From contig JAIUCV010000101.1 of assembly GCA_026724425.1 (NCBI GenBank), positions 806,001 through 870,000 on the forward strand: a stretch of 64,000 bases of DNA. Reading direction: 5' to 3'. This DNA is from Erythrophleum ivorense (taxonomy: Eukaryota > Streptophyta > Magnoliopsida > Fabales > Fabaceae). A program made the position numbers and the translations under genes. The notes beneath the pieces are model-generated. The model saw nothing but the letters and a program-made list of their open reading frames with translations. It made no database searches and was not told the origin of the DNA. Within the stretch, counting starts at the first letter, position 1. Each line of letters begins with the position of its first letter. This document shows, piece after piece, positions 46,484 to 58,600 of the stretch.

Positions 46484-46870
46484 ATGCTAAATCATCATGG
46501 TAGCTACAACCACAATGAGAAGAACCATCATGATCATAAAGCTGACGGCGTAGTTACTCGGGTAGAGAAGTCGGTCAATTTTATTGTCGGACATAGTCAA
46601 ACGCAAAAACAGGCCGGTTCGATGAAGCATGAACAGAATCAAATGGATTATAAAGGCACTTCAAGAGATGAAGCTGAAACGAAGCCAAAGTACACAACTA
46701 TCATGAAGATCCCGAAATGGAAGCATTATGATTCGGAGAATAAATTTGATACAAAGGAGAACAATGAACATCCGACTATGATCGACACTGGTGGATGGGT
46801 CAGGCCAAATCGTGCCATGTGGGCTTCCCCTCCAAGTTCCTCAAGCTCAAAGCCACACAAAAATACTTGA
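46484..46870 (+). CDS. Small His/Lys-rich protein, unknown function
   Basis: 128 residues in one exon from the ATG in 'gcaaaATGCTAAAT'. The N-terminus is His/Asn-rich (MLNHHGSYNHNEKNHHDHK), the middle is polar and charged, and a C-terminal block TMIDTGGWVRPNRAMWASPP looks like a conserved motif, followed by a Ser/Pro tail. There is no signal peptide, membrane segment or known domain. Composition is protein-like and not repeat-derived. I do not recognise the family. An in-frame 24-codon upstream extension lacks an ATG, which supports this start. Confidence 0.55.
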   Translation: MLNHHGSYNHNEKNHHDHKADGVVTRVEKSVNFIVGHSQTQKQAGSMKHEQNQMDYKGTSRDEAETKPKYTTIMKIPKWKHYDSENKFDTKENNEHPTMIDTGGWVRPNRAMWASPPSSSSSKPHKNT

Positions 46871-47648
46871 TTATAACCGACGATGGTTCAAGTTGGGAAG
46901 TAGACAAAAGTTGAGCAAGAACTCTTCATTGGATGCTTTTCAAAACATTTATTGAGAAGCAGCCATGGAGGGTGGGGTGGCATATATTTATGTGTTTAGA
47001 TGAGTTAATTATTATTGGTTTATTATATGTACTATTGTACAATAGAACTTGATATATGATGTATATACTAAATCAGTATGTAATACTTTTTTTTTTGACG
47101 CAGCAGTACGTATAATACTTATATTTCAATAAAACCTATCTGTTTTTGTTAAAAATAAAACTTGTCTATATTTCCATCTTTGTTATATTTTTTTGTAAAT
47201 TTATTTTGACTTCATATACACGTATTTTGTAAATGGCTAAAATGGATACATATAGATAAATTTCGATTGGTAATTCATAAAATAGCCGACGGACAAAATA
47301 TGGTGAAATAGGACAATAAACCGCCAAAATAAATTTAATCTTGCAATACTTTTTAAAAATAATGAAATGAAAAGGCGAAGTGAAGGTTCTATGAAGATCA
47401 AATATTTAAAAGCAAACATATTATCTAAGGGTAAATTGTTAGGAAACAAACAACCAACATTCCTACGTTTTGGAAAAGAAAGCAATCAAATATTCCTACG
47501 TAACTATGTATTCTCTTTGCTTCTCCTCAAAGATATTCCTTGTATATGAACACAATTTACTTCAAACACTTTTCATGCAATGCAAATATGTATATATGCT
47601 GACGAATGATCATATGTTCAGCTCAATCTCATGCATATTAGTTAATTA
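46871..47648. other. Spacer and XTH10 promoter region
   Basis: AT-rich, no gene. The region immediately before 47649 should hold the XTH10 promoter but shows no unambiguous TATA box at the usual distance. Confidence 0.4.
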
Positions 47649-48830
47649 ATGGCTCTTATATATAGCTCAAAACCACTTGTATATCTCTTAGGATTCTTTA
47701 TCGCAAGTTTGCTATTATGGGTCTCAGAAGCTTCCGTTGTCTCATCAGGAGATTTTAATAAAGACTTCCTCGTGACATGGTCTCCTACCCACGTTAACAC
47801 CTCTAGTGATGGTCGATCAAGAACCCTTAAGCTCGATCAAGAATCTGGTAATATATACAATACTCTCATTTACCTTCCTAAACTAAATCTTCTTTCGATA
47901 ATCAAGAACTTATGTTTCGATTGTATACGTGTACGTAGGAGCTTCCTTTGCTTCTATCCAGACGTTCTTGTTCGGACAAATAGATATGAAGATCAAACTA
48001 ATCCCTGGGCCTTCTCAAGGAACTGTGGTTGCTTATTATGTAAGAAACCTTCCAACTCATTCATCTTAACGGTAGACGTAGTCTAGAGCTGTAGAGCATA
48101 AGAAAATGTTCATGAATCTCATAATGCTTATGATAAATCTTTAAAACACTTGATCAGATGTCCTCTGATCAGCCAAACAGGGATGAGATAGATTTTGAAT
48201 TCCTTGGAAATGTTGAGGGACAGCCTTACACTCTTCAGACAAATGTCTATGCCGATGGAATTGATAACCGTGAAGAAAGGATCCATCTCTGGTTCGATCC
48301 GACCAAAGACTTTCACACATATACTATCTTATGGAACATTCACCAGATTGTGTAAGATTCTTTAACCAGAATCTATTTCACTACTCCAAGTAAGACGAAT
48401 AAGGATGATGTTTTGGGGTGGTTTCAGGTTTATGGTGGATCAAATTCCGATTAGATTGTATAGAAACCACACATTGAAAGGCATAGCCTACCCGAGGTTT
48501 CAACCTATGAGTGTAAAGGCTAGTCTATGGAACGGTGAGAGCTGGGCTACACGCGGTGGGAGGGACAAGATTGAGTGGTCAAAGGGTCCATTTGTGGCAT
48601 CATTTGAGGATTACAAGATAGATGCTTGTGTTTGGCAAGGCAACCCAAGATTGTGTAGAGAAGAAAGCAATGAAAACTGGTGGAACAAGAATGAGTTTAG
48701 TTCTTTGACAAGAGTGCAAAAGAGATGGTTTAAATGGGTGAGGAAGTATCACTTGGTTTATGATTATTGCCAAGATTCTGCAAGGTTCCATGAAAAGCTC
48801 CCCAAGGAATGTTCTCTTCCCAAGTATTGA
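47649..48830 (+). CDS. XTH10: Xyloglucan endotransglucosylase/hydrolase (GH16)
   Basis: Four exons: 47649-47847, 47939-48039, 48158-48351, 48428-48830, giving 298 residues. A signal peptide (VYLLGFFIASLLLWVSEA) sends it to the cell wall. The active site DEIDFEFLG holds the nucleophile Glu110, Asp112 and the acid/base Glu114, typical of XTH. The C-terminal XET extension with paired cysteines (ACVWQGNPRLC... and YDYCQDSARFHEKLPKEC) is complete. XTHs cut and religate xyloglucan during wall growth. The usual N-glycosylation site just after DEIDFEFLG is absent here (GNVEG), a feature reported for some members. Symbol assigned by family and by position after the PR-1 genes (A. thaliana At2g14620, from memory). 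Confidence 0.92.
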
Positions 48831-49235
48831 CCTTGCTACTGAAGTCTGTTGTATAAATATGATTAGTATTATAATATCACTATAATTATTTGGTTATATT
48901 ATTTATTTTAAATTAGCAAATAAGCCCATGTTAAAAGGACCTAAACGTAAAGCCATGTCCAATTGGACATATTGTCATTTAGGCTTTCTCATAGATTATC
49001 TTTTATCAGATAAAAGAAACATGTTGTGATGGTTAACGCATAAATGGAAAATCATAAAAACAAACTTTGCAGAACAGATAAAGAAGAAAGACAGATGTAT
49101 GTGATCACTAATCAAAACTTGTATATCTGCTACTTCTAGCAACATTGGAAAAGCTATTTTCTGTACATAGCTATGATAATCTCAACACAATATTTCAGAA
49201 CTCAAAGAGTTTTCTTAGCTCACTTTCAATCTCCT
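48831..49235. other. Convergent 3' spacer between XTH10 and ITPK
   Basis: Contains both 3' ends. AT-rich, no other feature. Confidence 0.5.
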
Positions 49236-51788
49236 TCACATGTCTATTCCACTTTTCACACACTGTCTCTTGTTATGCTTCGCTTGTGGCAAACTCATGA
49301 AGAAATCAATGAACACCTGCTCGTAATCCGGCATCTTTCCATACCCTGTAGTAATTAAATCCGCAAAATCAATAACAATGACATTATCTGATTGAGCCAC
49401 AAAGAAGTTTCACAGAAAAAGTAAAGAACTTGCCAGGAAAATAGTTGATGTCAATGACATAAAACACATCTTTGCTTCCATGTTCTCTGATCATGTCTAT
49501 GTTGAACAACCGGAGTCCCTACACGAGCAGAAACACAGCATAAACCAGACTCTTACAATGATGAAACAGCTATACAATCTATCCATTTCAATAGATAATA
49601 TGATTCATACCAATCGGCTTCGTAGTTCTCTCACAAGCCCCTCAAGCAACGGCTTTGGAGGTAACTCTGCAGCAACAATTAACACATAAACATAAAACAC
49701 CAATGCAACATGTCTTTTTATAAGAGGAAAGGTAGGTATCCTAACCAGCAACACGTGGGTCCAAGTCCGTTTTGTCAACTGAAGCTGCAGCAGATGATAC
49801 CCTTGGGAATTGAAATACACCAGCAACTTTGTCTTTTTCACAATTGCTTACATTGGGCAGAGAGAATCGTCGGACCACCCTTATCACATCACCAACAACG
49901 AAAACCTTGAAGAGAACTCCACCTTGAGAGGCATAAAAGTCTGTCAAGATTGCAATGCAGCAGATTCAACCGATATATCACAAGTGCAAGTAAAACCTGT
50001 TACCATGATTTACAAATTCTTGAAGAACCAGAGGGGGTTCAAGATCTGCAAGCGAGAGACGGTCATAGGCTAAGGACAACTGATGTGACTTTGCAGTTCC
50101 ATCGACTAAAAGTGGCTTTGCAACTGGATAAGTAGACAAAAAGTGAGCTTAATCCCAAGACTTAACTGATGAAACTTTAGAATGAAACTTTAGATCTGAT
50201 ACCTAGTGGAAATTTTAGACCGGCTTCTTCAACTTCGTTAGCGCTAGATGATGTATCTTTTAAGACAACCATTTGCTTTGGAACACATATCATGCCTACA
50301 AAGAACACGTAACATCATTTCGTGAAAAACTTTAAGAGTATCCTAATCTAAAGAATAAACAAGGATTGCAATTGTCATATAGAACTTACCGTCGCATTCT
50401 GCAAGATTTAAATCTGCAATACCCTGCAGCATTGATTGTCGATTATATATACGCTGGATTGCACCTGGAGGATCAAGCACGGTTACTTCTGGATGTTTTT
50501 GCTGGTAATCCTACAATCACAAACATAAGATGATTTTGTAAGTTGCAGAACAGAAGATTTGATGGTGAAAATCGTTCTCACTGGACAGAGATCTCTCAGA
50601 TATCACTCATCTATCTAAATGCTAACGCCATTCTAGTAGAACAATGAACAAGGCCAGAACCAAGAAGCGAATACCAAGTTGCTCTGAATCTCCAAATTAA
50701 ACAGTTGTATGAATCAAAGGGATGGACTGAAAGCAGCGACAGTAGTTACAAAGAAGTTCCATGAAAGAAATTATTACAGGAAAGGCAGATAGTTTGTCGA
50801 ACCTCAATAACATTGTGCCACTCATTTCCCAGTAACTGCAACCACACAACCATACAATCCATTAGATTCCAAGGAAAATATATATACTTTCCAACAACTA
50901 AAGCATAAATGCTCCGAGTATAAACACTAAGCTATCACAGCAGAGTTCCTGCCAAAACACTTTCCGTGCACACAAACCTTATGCAAAACGACATCAAATG
51001 GGCCTTGTTCAGAGAGTGGCTTGTCCTGGTCAATGGAAACAAAGGATATGCCTTTTTTCCTATAAAACACAAACAAGAGCTAACATCAGCATCTTCTTTA
51101 AAATGCTGCTAGAAAAGAAGACAGAATAAGAAAGCTAATGGTTGACCAGAAAGCTGTGAAAAGTTTATCCTGGTACTGTTTTGACTAATATCCACATGTT
51201 GCCAAAAAAATTGGATTTTTTAAATCATGTTAAGAAGCCCTGAAGACATTTTGCCCTCCAAGTTGAACCAAATCCCAAAGGATTATATAAAGGAATATTC
51301 CCATTGATACAAGAGATTCCTGATGCCACAAGCATACTTAGTGCAAGGAGCCGATTATGGACAAAAATGGCAAATAACAGTGTCATCCACAGTACAGTCA
51401 ACCATACTGTCTATACACAGGAACTACAACCATTTCTTGGAGAAAATGTCAAAACTTGGCTAATTCTTTAAAAAAACAAATCAAAATGTAAAGAACTTTC
51501 AGGAAATGTAGAAATGGCCCACAGTTTTCTCTACCGATTGTTACCCAATTCTTTGTGCATAGAGAATATATGAAACTGAGAAACAAGAAATGGGTTTTAA
51601 ACATCATACCTCGCAAGAACTTCAAGCTTGGGTTGCAAGAAACTCTTCTTCTTCTTAGACGTCAAAGCATACCCAATAACGAGTCTCTTCTGCTGCTCCT
51701 GAGCTTGCTCAAACGACGCCGTATCACGTACCACTTCACCGTCGGTTACATTTCCTCGAGGCACCATGTTATCTCCTTCCACTCGCAT
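49236..51788 (-). CDS. ITPK: Inositol-tetrakisphosphate 1-kinase (inositol 1,3,4-trisphosphate 5/6-kinase)
   Basis: Ten coding exons, minus strand: 51788-51610, 51059-50978, 50835-50803, 50510-50390, 50295-50203, 50123-50004, 49922-49746, 49666-49611, 49518-49434, 49345-49236, giving 351 residues. The start VIGYALTSKKKKSFLQPKLE is the ITPK N-terminal block. ATP-grasp features follow: LVAKPLLVDGTAKSHQL, LVLQEFVNHGGVLFKVFVVG and the metal-binding end FYVIDINYFPGYGKMPDY. It phosphorylates inositol tris/tetrakisphosphates in the phytate and pyrophosphate pathway, probably in the cytosol. The last intron has a GC donor (CCTG|GCAAGT). Most like ITPK3 from memory, which in A. thaliana is on chromosome 4. 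It is divergently arranged with the EVE gene. Confidence 0.92.
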
Positions 51789-52539
51789 ACCTAATTCTTC
51801 AAAATCCCCCGCAGTGAAAACCCCCCAAAACCTCGACCTCAATCACCCAAAACCTCCACTCAATCTCGCAGTTTTTCGATTTCGCTTAGCCCGAATTAAG
51901 AAAAACCCAGAAGAAGATTACTCGAATAATCCTTCTCCGTTTAGATTGAAACACTGATTTCGCGTAAAGCAAAATAGCGAACGATAATCAGAAGAGATTC
52001 GACTCTCTCTGTATAAGTATAGGTCAAATCAGAGACGAAGAATTTAGGGAGAGAGAGAGAGAGACTGCGATTCAACGGGAGGAGTCAAAAAAGGAACTCG
52101 AAAGAGAAAAATCCGAAATTGAGAATTTTGGTGGAAAGGGTTTCTAATTTCTAATCAGAAGCAAAATATTTATAGAGAGAAGAAGGAGCAATTTTTGGTG
52201 AAATGGTTTTCGTTTCGAAGCTTCTTTAGACCATTTTTTTTTTTTTTGGGGAAATTTTTGTTTTCTATGCAAATTCTCTGACTCAAAATGTTTTTCATTA
52301 CTCCTGGGCCTTTTTATTTTCCACGTGGCTCAAATATTTTTATTTGGTTCAAATGGCATAAGGTTTTGAATAACAGAGCATATTTCAGGACACAATTTTT
52401 ATTCGCCTCGCCCAATTTTGTTTTTGGTCCCGCTTCTATGTTGAATTTGGTTCCAATCAAAAACTGGTCCATATGTAACATAAACGATACTAGAAAGAGA
52501 ACAAAAGCTGTAAACAAGAGAAGAGAGATTTATCTAAAG
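51789..52539. promoter_or_regulatory. Divergent promoter region shared by ITPK and EVE genes
   Basis: The two ATGs are 751 bases apart and point away from each other. A GA-rich leader-like patch (gagagagagagagag, about 52050-52064) lies on the ITPK side and a T run at 52235-52248. Individual factor sites cannot be assigned from sequence alone. Confidence 0.5.
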
Positions 52540-53013
52540 ATGGGGAAAACGAAGCGATACTGGTTACTGAAAACAGAGCCAAGCGAGTGGTCATGGTCAG
52601 ACCAAGAAGCGAACAACGGCATCAGCAAATGGGACGGTGTCAAGAACAAACAAGCTCAGAAGAATCTAAAGTCCATGGCTTTAAGCGACCTCTGTTTCTT
52701 CTACCATTCCGGTGCGAAATCGAGATGCGTCGTGGGTGTGGTGGAGGTGACGCGTGAATGGTACTCCGATGGTGATGGTGCTGATAACGGAGGAGAAGGA
52801 GCGGTCGATGTTAGAGCTGTCGGAGAGATGAGGAGGTTTGTTGATTTGAAGGAGATGAAAGGAGACAAAGGGATTAAGGATTTTGTTTTGTTCAGACAGC
52901 CGAGGTTGTCTGTTGTTCCGGTGGAAGAAGATGTTTGGAAAAGGGTTTGTGAATTGGGAGATGGGTTTTGTGGAGATGGTAAGGAAGATTGTGAAAGTAG
53001 CGATGAGTCTTGA
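52540..53013 (+). CDS. EVE (PUA-like, DUF55) domain protein, THYN1-like
   Basis: 157 residues, one exon. It starts MGKTKRYWLLKTEPSEWSW, the EVE-domain signature (YWLLKTEP), then WDGVKNKQAQKNLKSM, LCFFYHSG, VVGVVEV and a C-terminal FVLFRQPRLSVVPV block. EVE domains are PUA-like folds thought to bind modified bases in nucleic acid; the human homologue is thymocyte nuclear protein 1. An upstream in-frame extension to 52288 exists but lacks conservation and starts in what looks like leader, so ATG 52540 is preferred. Compared with bacterial or animal EVE proteins it has an inserted acidic Gly/Asp loop (GDGADNGGEGA). Position agrees with At2g14660 (memory). Confidence 0.9.
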   Translation: MGKTKRYWLLKTEPSEWSWSDQEANNGISKWDGVKNKQAQKNLKSMALSDLCFFYHSGAKSRCVVGVVEVTREWYSDGDGADNGGEGAVDVRAVGEMRRFVDLKEMKGDKGIKDFVLFRQPRLSVVPVEEDVWKRVCELGDGFCGDGKEDCESSDES

Positions 53014-53418
53014 ATTGATGTAATGCTGAATGATTGCAGTGGCAACGCCGTAGATGTTCTTATTTGTTTTTCTCTTGCGCATTCTATCGAACATATGGCG
53101 TGCAAAACAACATGGTTGATTATTCATTTTTGTTTCATTTCTTCTCGAACAATCACAGAAACGAACCGAACTAATAAATCGGATTATCCGAAAGCCCATC
53201 TACAAGTCGGAGAAATTGACGGATAGGTAAAATCCAATTGGTAGAGAAAAAAACAAGTTTATTTGGCAATTACCATACCATTTTTTTCATCGTTACAAAT
53301 CCTACAAAAAAGTAGGAAAGATATAAAAAAGCGAGACAGGAAAAATTACAGAATATCCAGAGAACATAATCAAAGAAGCCGTCTTTGGTCAATTCGACGA
53401 AGAAAAAACTGGTTCAAG

Positions 53419-53744
53419 GTAAAAACACTTGACACTCAGATCGTATTTATTCCTAGGTTTCGATCTCCTCGATTCGTTTTTTTTTTCAAATCCGTCGTGG
53501 TTCATAACCATTGGAATTTCCAAATGTTGTTGCTTCGAATTCTGATTATACTTCAAGTTAAGGCTTTTAAGACTTCACTTTCGAATCTTTAGCTAATTCA
53601 TATGTGTTCTTTTTTATTTGCTGACTTCTGGGTTTGCAAGTAATAACCCATCTGCTCAAAACTCTGTAAATTCTGGGATTTCATAATTTCATCTCTCCAA
53701 GTCTTTCCAAGCAATTTTACTTTCAAAGTGTTGATCTGATGCAG
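53419..53744 (+). other. 5'-UTR intron of MEE13
   Basis: Donor gtaaaaac at 53419 and acceptor gatgcag at 53744 lie eight bases before the ATG-containing exon. The pyrimidine-rich, T-rich interior fits a leader intron. Inferred from splice signals only. Confidence 0.5.
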
Positions 53745-53751
53745 ATCAAAT

Positions 53752-55562
53752 ATGGATCATAATTTAGATGAGAAAGAGAACCTAAGAGCTCGGGTTAAAC
53801 AACTCGAAAATGGTACGTTTTCTCAGTTTCTGTTTCAGTTTCTTTTGTAATGTTTTAGTATGACATTTTTCTAGGCTTATAGCAATAGTTTATAGTCTTA
53901 CATTTTCTTCTCTGAAGCGATAGTTTCTGCTGCATTAGTGTGTGTCATCTGGTCTAAACTAGTGAATAAGAAGGCTCCTATTTCTTTCCCCTTTCTCTGC
54001 CTTCTCATATGCAAAGGATGATTCCTTTTAGTTATTTATTTGTGTTTTCCTTTTAATCTTAAAATGAGTTAATTTTCTAGCCAGAGGGAATGGCCTAAGA
54101 AACATCCAAGACATAGTTCACATACTCTTTTGTTTTATGTACGTTAAAGGTCCTTTTCTAAAAGTCTACCATCTCTGCGTTCTGCTTGTTTGAAGATATT
54201 ATCTTATATCTATTAGATTTTTGTGACTCCATGTTACCTCTGCATCTTGATTACCTGGTATATGTCGAGTATGACCATTGACCATGGTATGTTTTGATTC
54301 CCAGAGCGTAATGAACTACAGAAAGATATTGAACAGTTGTGCATGCAACAAGCTGGTCCTAGCATTCTTGGTGTGGCTACTCGGATGCATTTCCAGAGGT
54401 AATTTCCTGATCAGACTTAGGTTCGTCAATCAGCAATTGAAGATACGCTAATACCGCCTCGTTGCTATAAATAAAGTAAGTGATATTGGATCATACACTA
54501 TTAGGGTAGCTATCTTGGAGCAGGAGATAGAGAGCTTAAAACTGAAGTTGGCTGCTTGCGCAAGGGAGAAACATAACTATCAAGAGGAGCTTGCAGAAGC
54601 TTACCGTGTCAAAGTTAGTATCTTTGAAGTTTCTTAAATAATTTTTTTTACAGTTTAAGATTGTTGAGAAGTAAATGCTTTCAAGCATGTCTTTTCAGAC
54701 TCAGTTAGCAGAATTACATGCTGGAGAAGTAGCAAAGGTATCTCTCATTTGATACTAATTTCTATTCAGCTTTATTTTGTAGACCATATCCTTCTAACAT
54801 CTAAATGTTCTGATGTATTCTTTCGGTTTCAGAACTTGGAAGCAGAGAAGCAGGTTAGATTTTTCCAGGGTTCTGTGGCAGCTGCTTTTTCTGAAAGGGA
54901 TAAATCAGTAATGGAGGTATGAGAGAATTTCATCTCAGTCTAATGGGAAAACGCAATTTTATTTTTATGAATGAATTGTTTTTAACGTTCTCCGGAATTT
55001 GACCAGGCTGAGAAAGCTAAAGAGAACGCTGAAATGATGTCTCAGAAACTTGGTGAAATTGAGATGCGGTAATTGTGACACCCTATTCCCTTTCCATTAT
55101 GAAAAAGATGGTCTGCCTATGTAGCTTTATCTTCTGATCTGAATCTCTCTAAGAAGCCTTTTTCTATAAGTGTTAGATGAGAACTTGGAGCTTTCAAGAA
55201 TTTAGCAAAATATGGTTGTTGTTATCTTAGTCGTGTGTCTAGAACTTGCATTTTGCTTACTCCTAGCCTTATGTTACTAATATTTTCTGCCCTTCTTTGT
55301 TTGGTCTCTGGTGATGATAAGACAGGTTGGAAGAACTCAGCTCAGATTGTCTTGTACAGAAGAGACTAAATGACACATTGCAAGCTGACTTGGCAAAACT
55401 TGAAGAACAGAATAGAATATACGCAGAGGTAAATTTTCCATTCTTATCGTATTATAATTCATCCCTTATAGTCTTTATAGTTTACCTCCCTAATAGTCTA
55501 TCATGTTTTTTTTTTTGGACTTTATGATTGTCACTGACTAATTGTTTACCTGACCTCTCTGG

Positions 55563-55626
<64 letters not shown>

Positions 55627-58600
55627 CAGGTGATTGAGAAGTTCTATGATATCCGTGAAGCTTCTCTATGTGAGTCCCTTGAAATGAGTTTGCAAGATAA
55701 GTGTGAAACTTTATTGGATGATCCTAAAGAATCATGGACTTTCAATGATCCTTCAACATCAGAATACGTAGTAAGTTTCTGAAACCATCTCGAATCTTTT
55801 TTTTTTGGGATTCTTTCGCAAAGATAAGCTATTATTTCGTTATTTGAGTGTTGGCTATTTACCATTGAATGGTAAAGTTGGTTCCAATAGAATATTGGAA
55901 AATTATACTTAACAGGGATATAAAGGTTAGCATTTACAAAAGTTGCGGGAGTCTAGTTTGTCTAGTTTGAGAATAAAATTAGTCTTTTATTCAAATATTA
56001 GTTGTGAATTTGTAAACCAGGAGAGATTTTTCGTTATTGGATGCAAAACACAACGAGAGCGATATTGCATTTGAAGGCCGAAACAATCCAGTTGGCCATT
56101 TTTATTAATGATCAAACGTCTTGGACTTTATTCACACCATGTAGATACTTACGGTTCTGTATGGGAGAGCTTTGATTCTCTTACGGACACTTATGTAGAT
56201 GAGAGCCGAGTCCTGTATAAAAATTGCAAGCTCTCTACGTCTTCTTCAATTCTGAGAGTGATATACCAGAATGGATCCTCTGGACTAGGCCAGGAACCTA
56301 GGATTCTGTTCGTTCCCGCGACAAGTCTCATCTCGGGAAGCAAAATGTCCATAAGAGAATCAAAGCTCTCCCATACATATCCGTAACCAAAGTGTATTCT
56401 ACTGTGCTTATTACTTTATAACCTGAGAGTATCCTGAGAGTCTTCTACTCTTTTCCGTCAACCAAAAAAAGGAAAGTTAGAATGAAAAAACTAGGAAAAA
56501 TATTTCATTTCTAGGCAACTGTTACAAGGCATTTTTGTATGCTTATTATTGACATGGTTATAGCACAAATCATTATCTGTCAGATTATTACAGTGATTTG
56601 GTGTTTCTATTTTCTATTTGAACAACTCTTTTCAGACAGGCTGCATTGGAAGGAGAGTTGGGGAAAATTAAGGACACTGTGGATAATCTTCAGAGTAAAT
56701 TACAAGTTGTACGTATCCATTCTTTCCTCACCTGTGCATCTTCATATAATACGAAACTAGATGCAGCATTCACTGACGGCTGATATTTGGTACTCTAGGG
56801 CTTAGAAATTGAGAAACATTTGAAGAAGAGGGTTCGTGCGTTGGAAAAGAAGAATGTGGGTACTTAATGATTATTGAAGTGTTTGATTATTCCTCTTTCC
56901 CTTTGAGGTGTCACTATTAACTTGTGTACAGATTGTTGCAGATGGGCTTATTGTAAATGGCATTACAGATATGCGCCATCATCATTCTGAATTGAGGGCC
57001 TACATCATTAATTTACTTAATGAGGAAGGACTATACATCAAATCAATGTCCAAAGATGTTGAAGAAAAACTTAAACTTCACTCGTCGGAAACACAGAATG
57101 TAGAGCCACAGCAACATGATTTGAAGCCAGATGAATCTGAATGCCGGGATGTGCATACAACCACAGTTGTTGAGTCTTGTCAAGTAACTAAGGTCTGATT
57201 GCTGGAAGATTTTTCTTCAAGTTTTCCTCTGTTTTGGTCTTGTATGTGCTCTGTTATTTGAGATTTGGATGATTACTCTCTTACAATTTGTCATGTGATT
57301 TTTGGTGTAATCGTGTCTCTTTTCTAAATGCAGCATGAGGAACCTAGTTTCGCCAAAATCACGTTTGAAAGTAGAGGTGATTCATCTGAAGTCCTTGCAC
57401 AAGCATTACAAGAGAAGGTTATTCTCATTTCTTAGTGAGAAAAGCAAGCAATAATATTTTCCCAGTCCATGATACACTACACTAGTAGAGAGGATTCAAA
57501 ACAACATTGTATCTCGTATATTGTGACTGATGATTAGTCTTATTGCTTAATGGAAGGAACAATCCTTGCCTCTTTTGTTCCTATGTAGTCATTCGTAATA
57601 TGATGTATCCTTTCTTTTTGCTGTCATAACGTGTATTTTCTAAATATCTTTTTGGTTGTACTGTCAGGTTGGTGCTCTTTTACTTTTATCACAGCAGGAA
57701 GAGAGGCATTTACATGAAGAAAATGTCAATGCAGCTCTCCAGCAGAAAGTAGATGAGCTTCAGAGGAATGTTTTGCAGGTTTCTTTTTTCTACATTAAGT
57801 TGATAAAAATAGACCTGTTTAACTTCTACGAGCTGTTCTGACTCATCTTAAATATTCTCTTAGGTTACGAACGAAAAGGTGAGGACCCTTCTGGAGTTAG
57901 CGCGACTACGACAGGAATATCAGTCGTTAAGAGAGTATGATACCATCCTTTACTCATTATTTTTCTTTGCCTGAAGTTCAAGTACTTACATGTTCACACA
58001 TATGGTATATTCTGAATACGTGTGCTACTATCTTTATCATTTTGTCTCGTCTTTGGCTGTTTCCGCTACTTGAAATATATTGTAACATGTGCAATTTAGT
58101 ACATAGTTGTCAACAATGTTTGGAGAACCTGAAATCTTGATGATATAGAAGGTTAGGTATTGCACGTTCTGTAAATGGTTTAGGCAGAATTTTGAAACCA
58201 TTTCCGGGATGTGCTTTTGTACTTCTGTTTTATCGTACCCGCCATGCTAGTGACGTTTCTCAGGGTCCAGGGATAATAGAGCCAGAAGATCTACTGTGTT
58301 GTAAATAATGAATCAGTGCATTCCTCTAAAATACTATTTTCTTGCCAGCAGAATGAGTGGTACAAGAGAGGAAGAAACAACGGGAAACAGTGGCAGAATA
58401 GCTATCAGCAATGAGAAGGAGGGAAGATTAAAGAATATGTGGAAGAAGTCTTACATAAATCGTTGGATTGACCCAAGTTCAAGAGAAGGCGGAGGTCCCT
58501 CGAACACTGAAGCTGATTATGCCAGTAACATTAATTATGCCAGGTTTGTCACCTTAACTTTACACTGGCAACTATTTTCTTTTTGTGGTCTCCTTTGTCT

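Noticed and set aside
52288..52539. N-terminal extension of the EVE protein (about 84 residues)
   Set aside because: No family member I know has it; the composition looks like translated leader and the conserved domain begins right at the downstream ATG.
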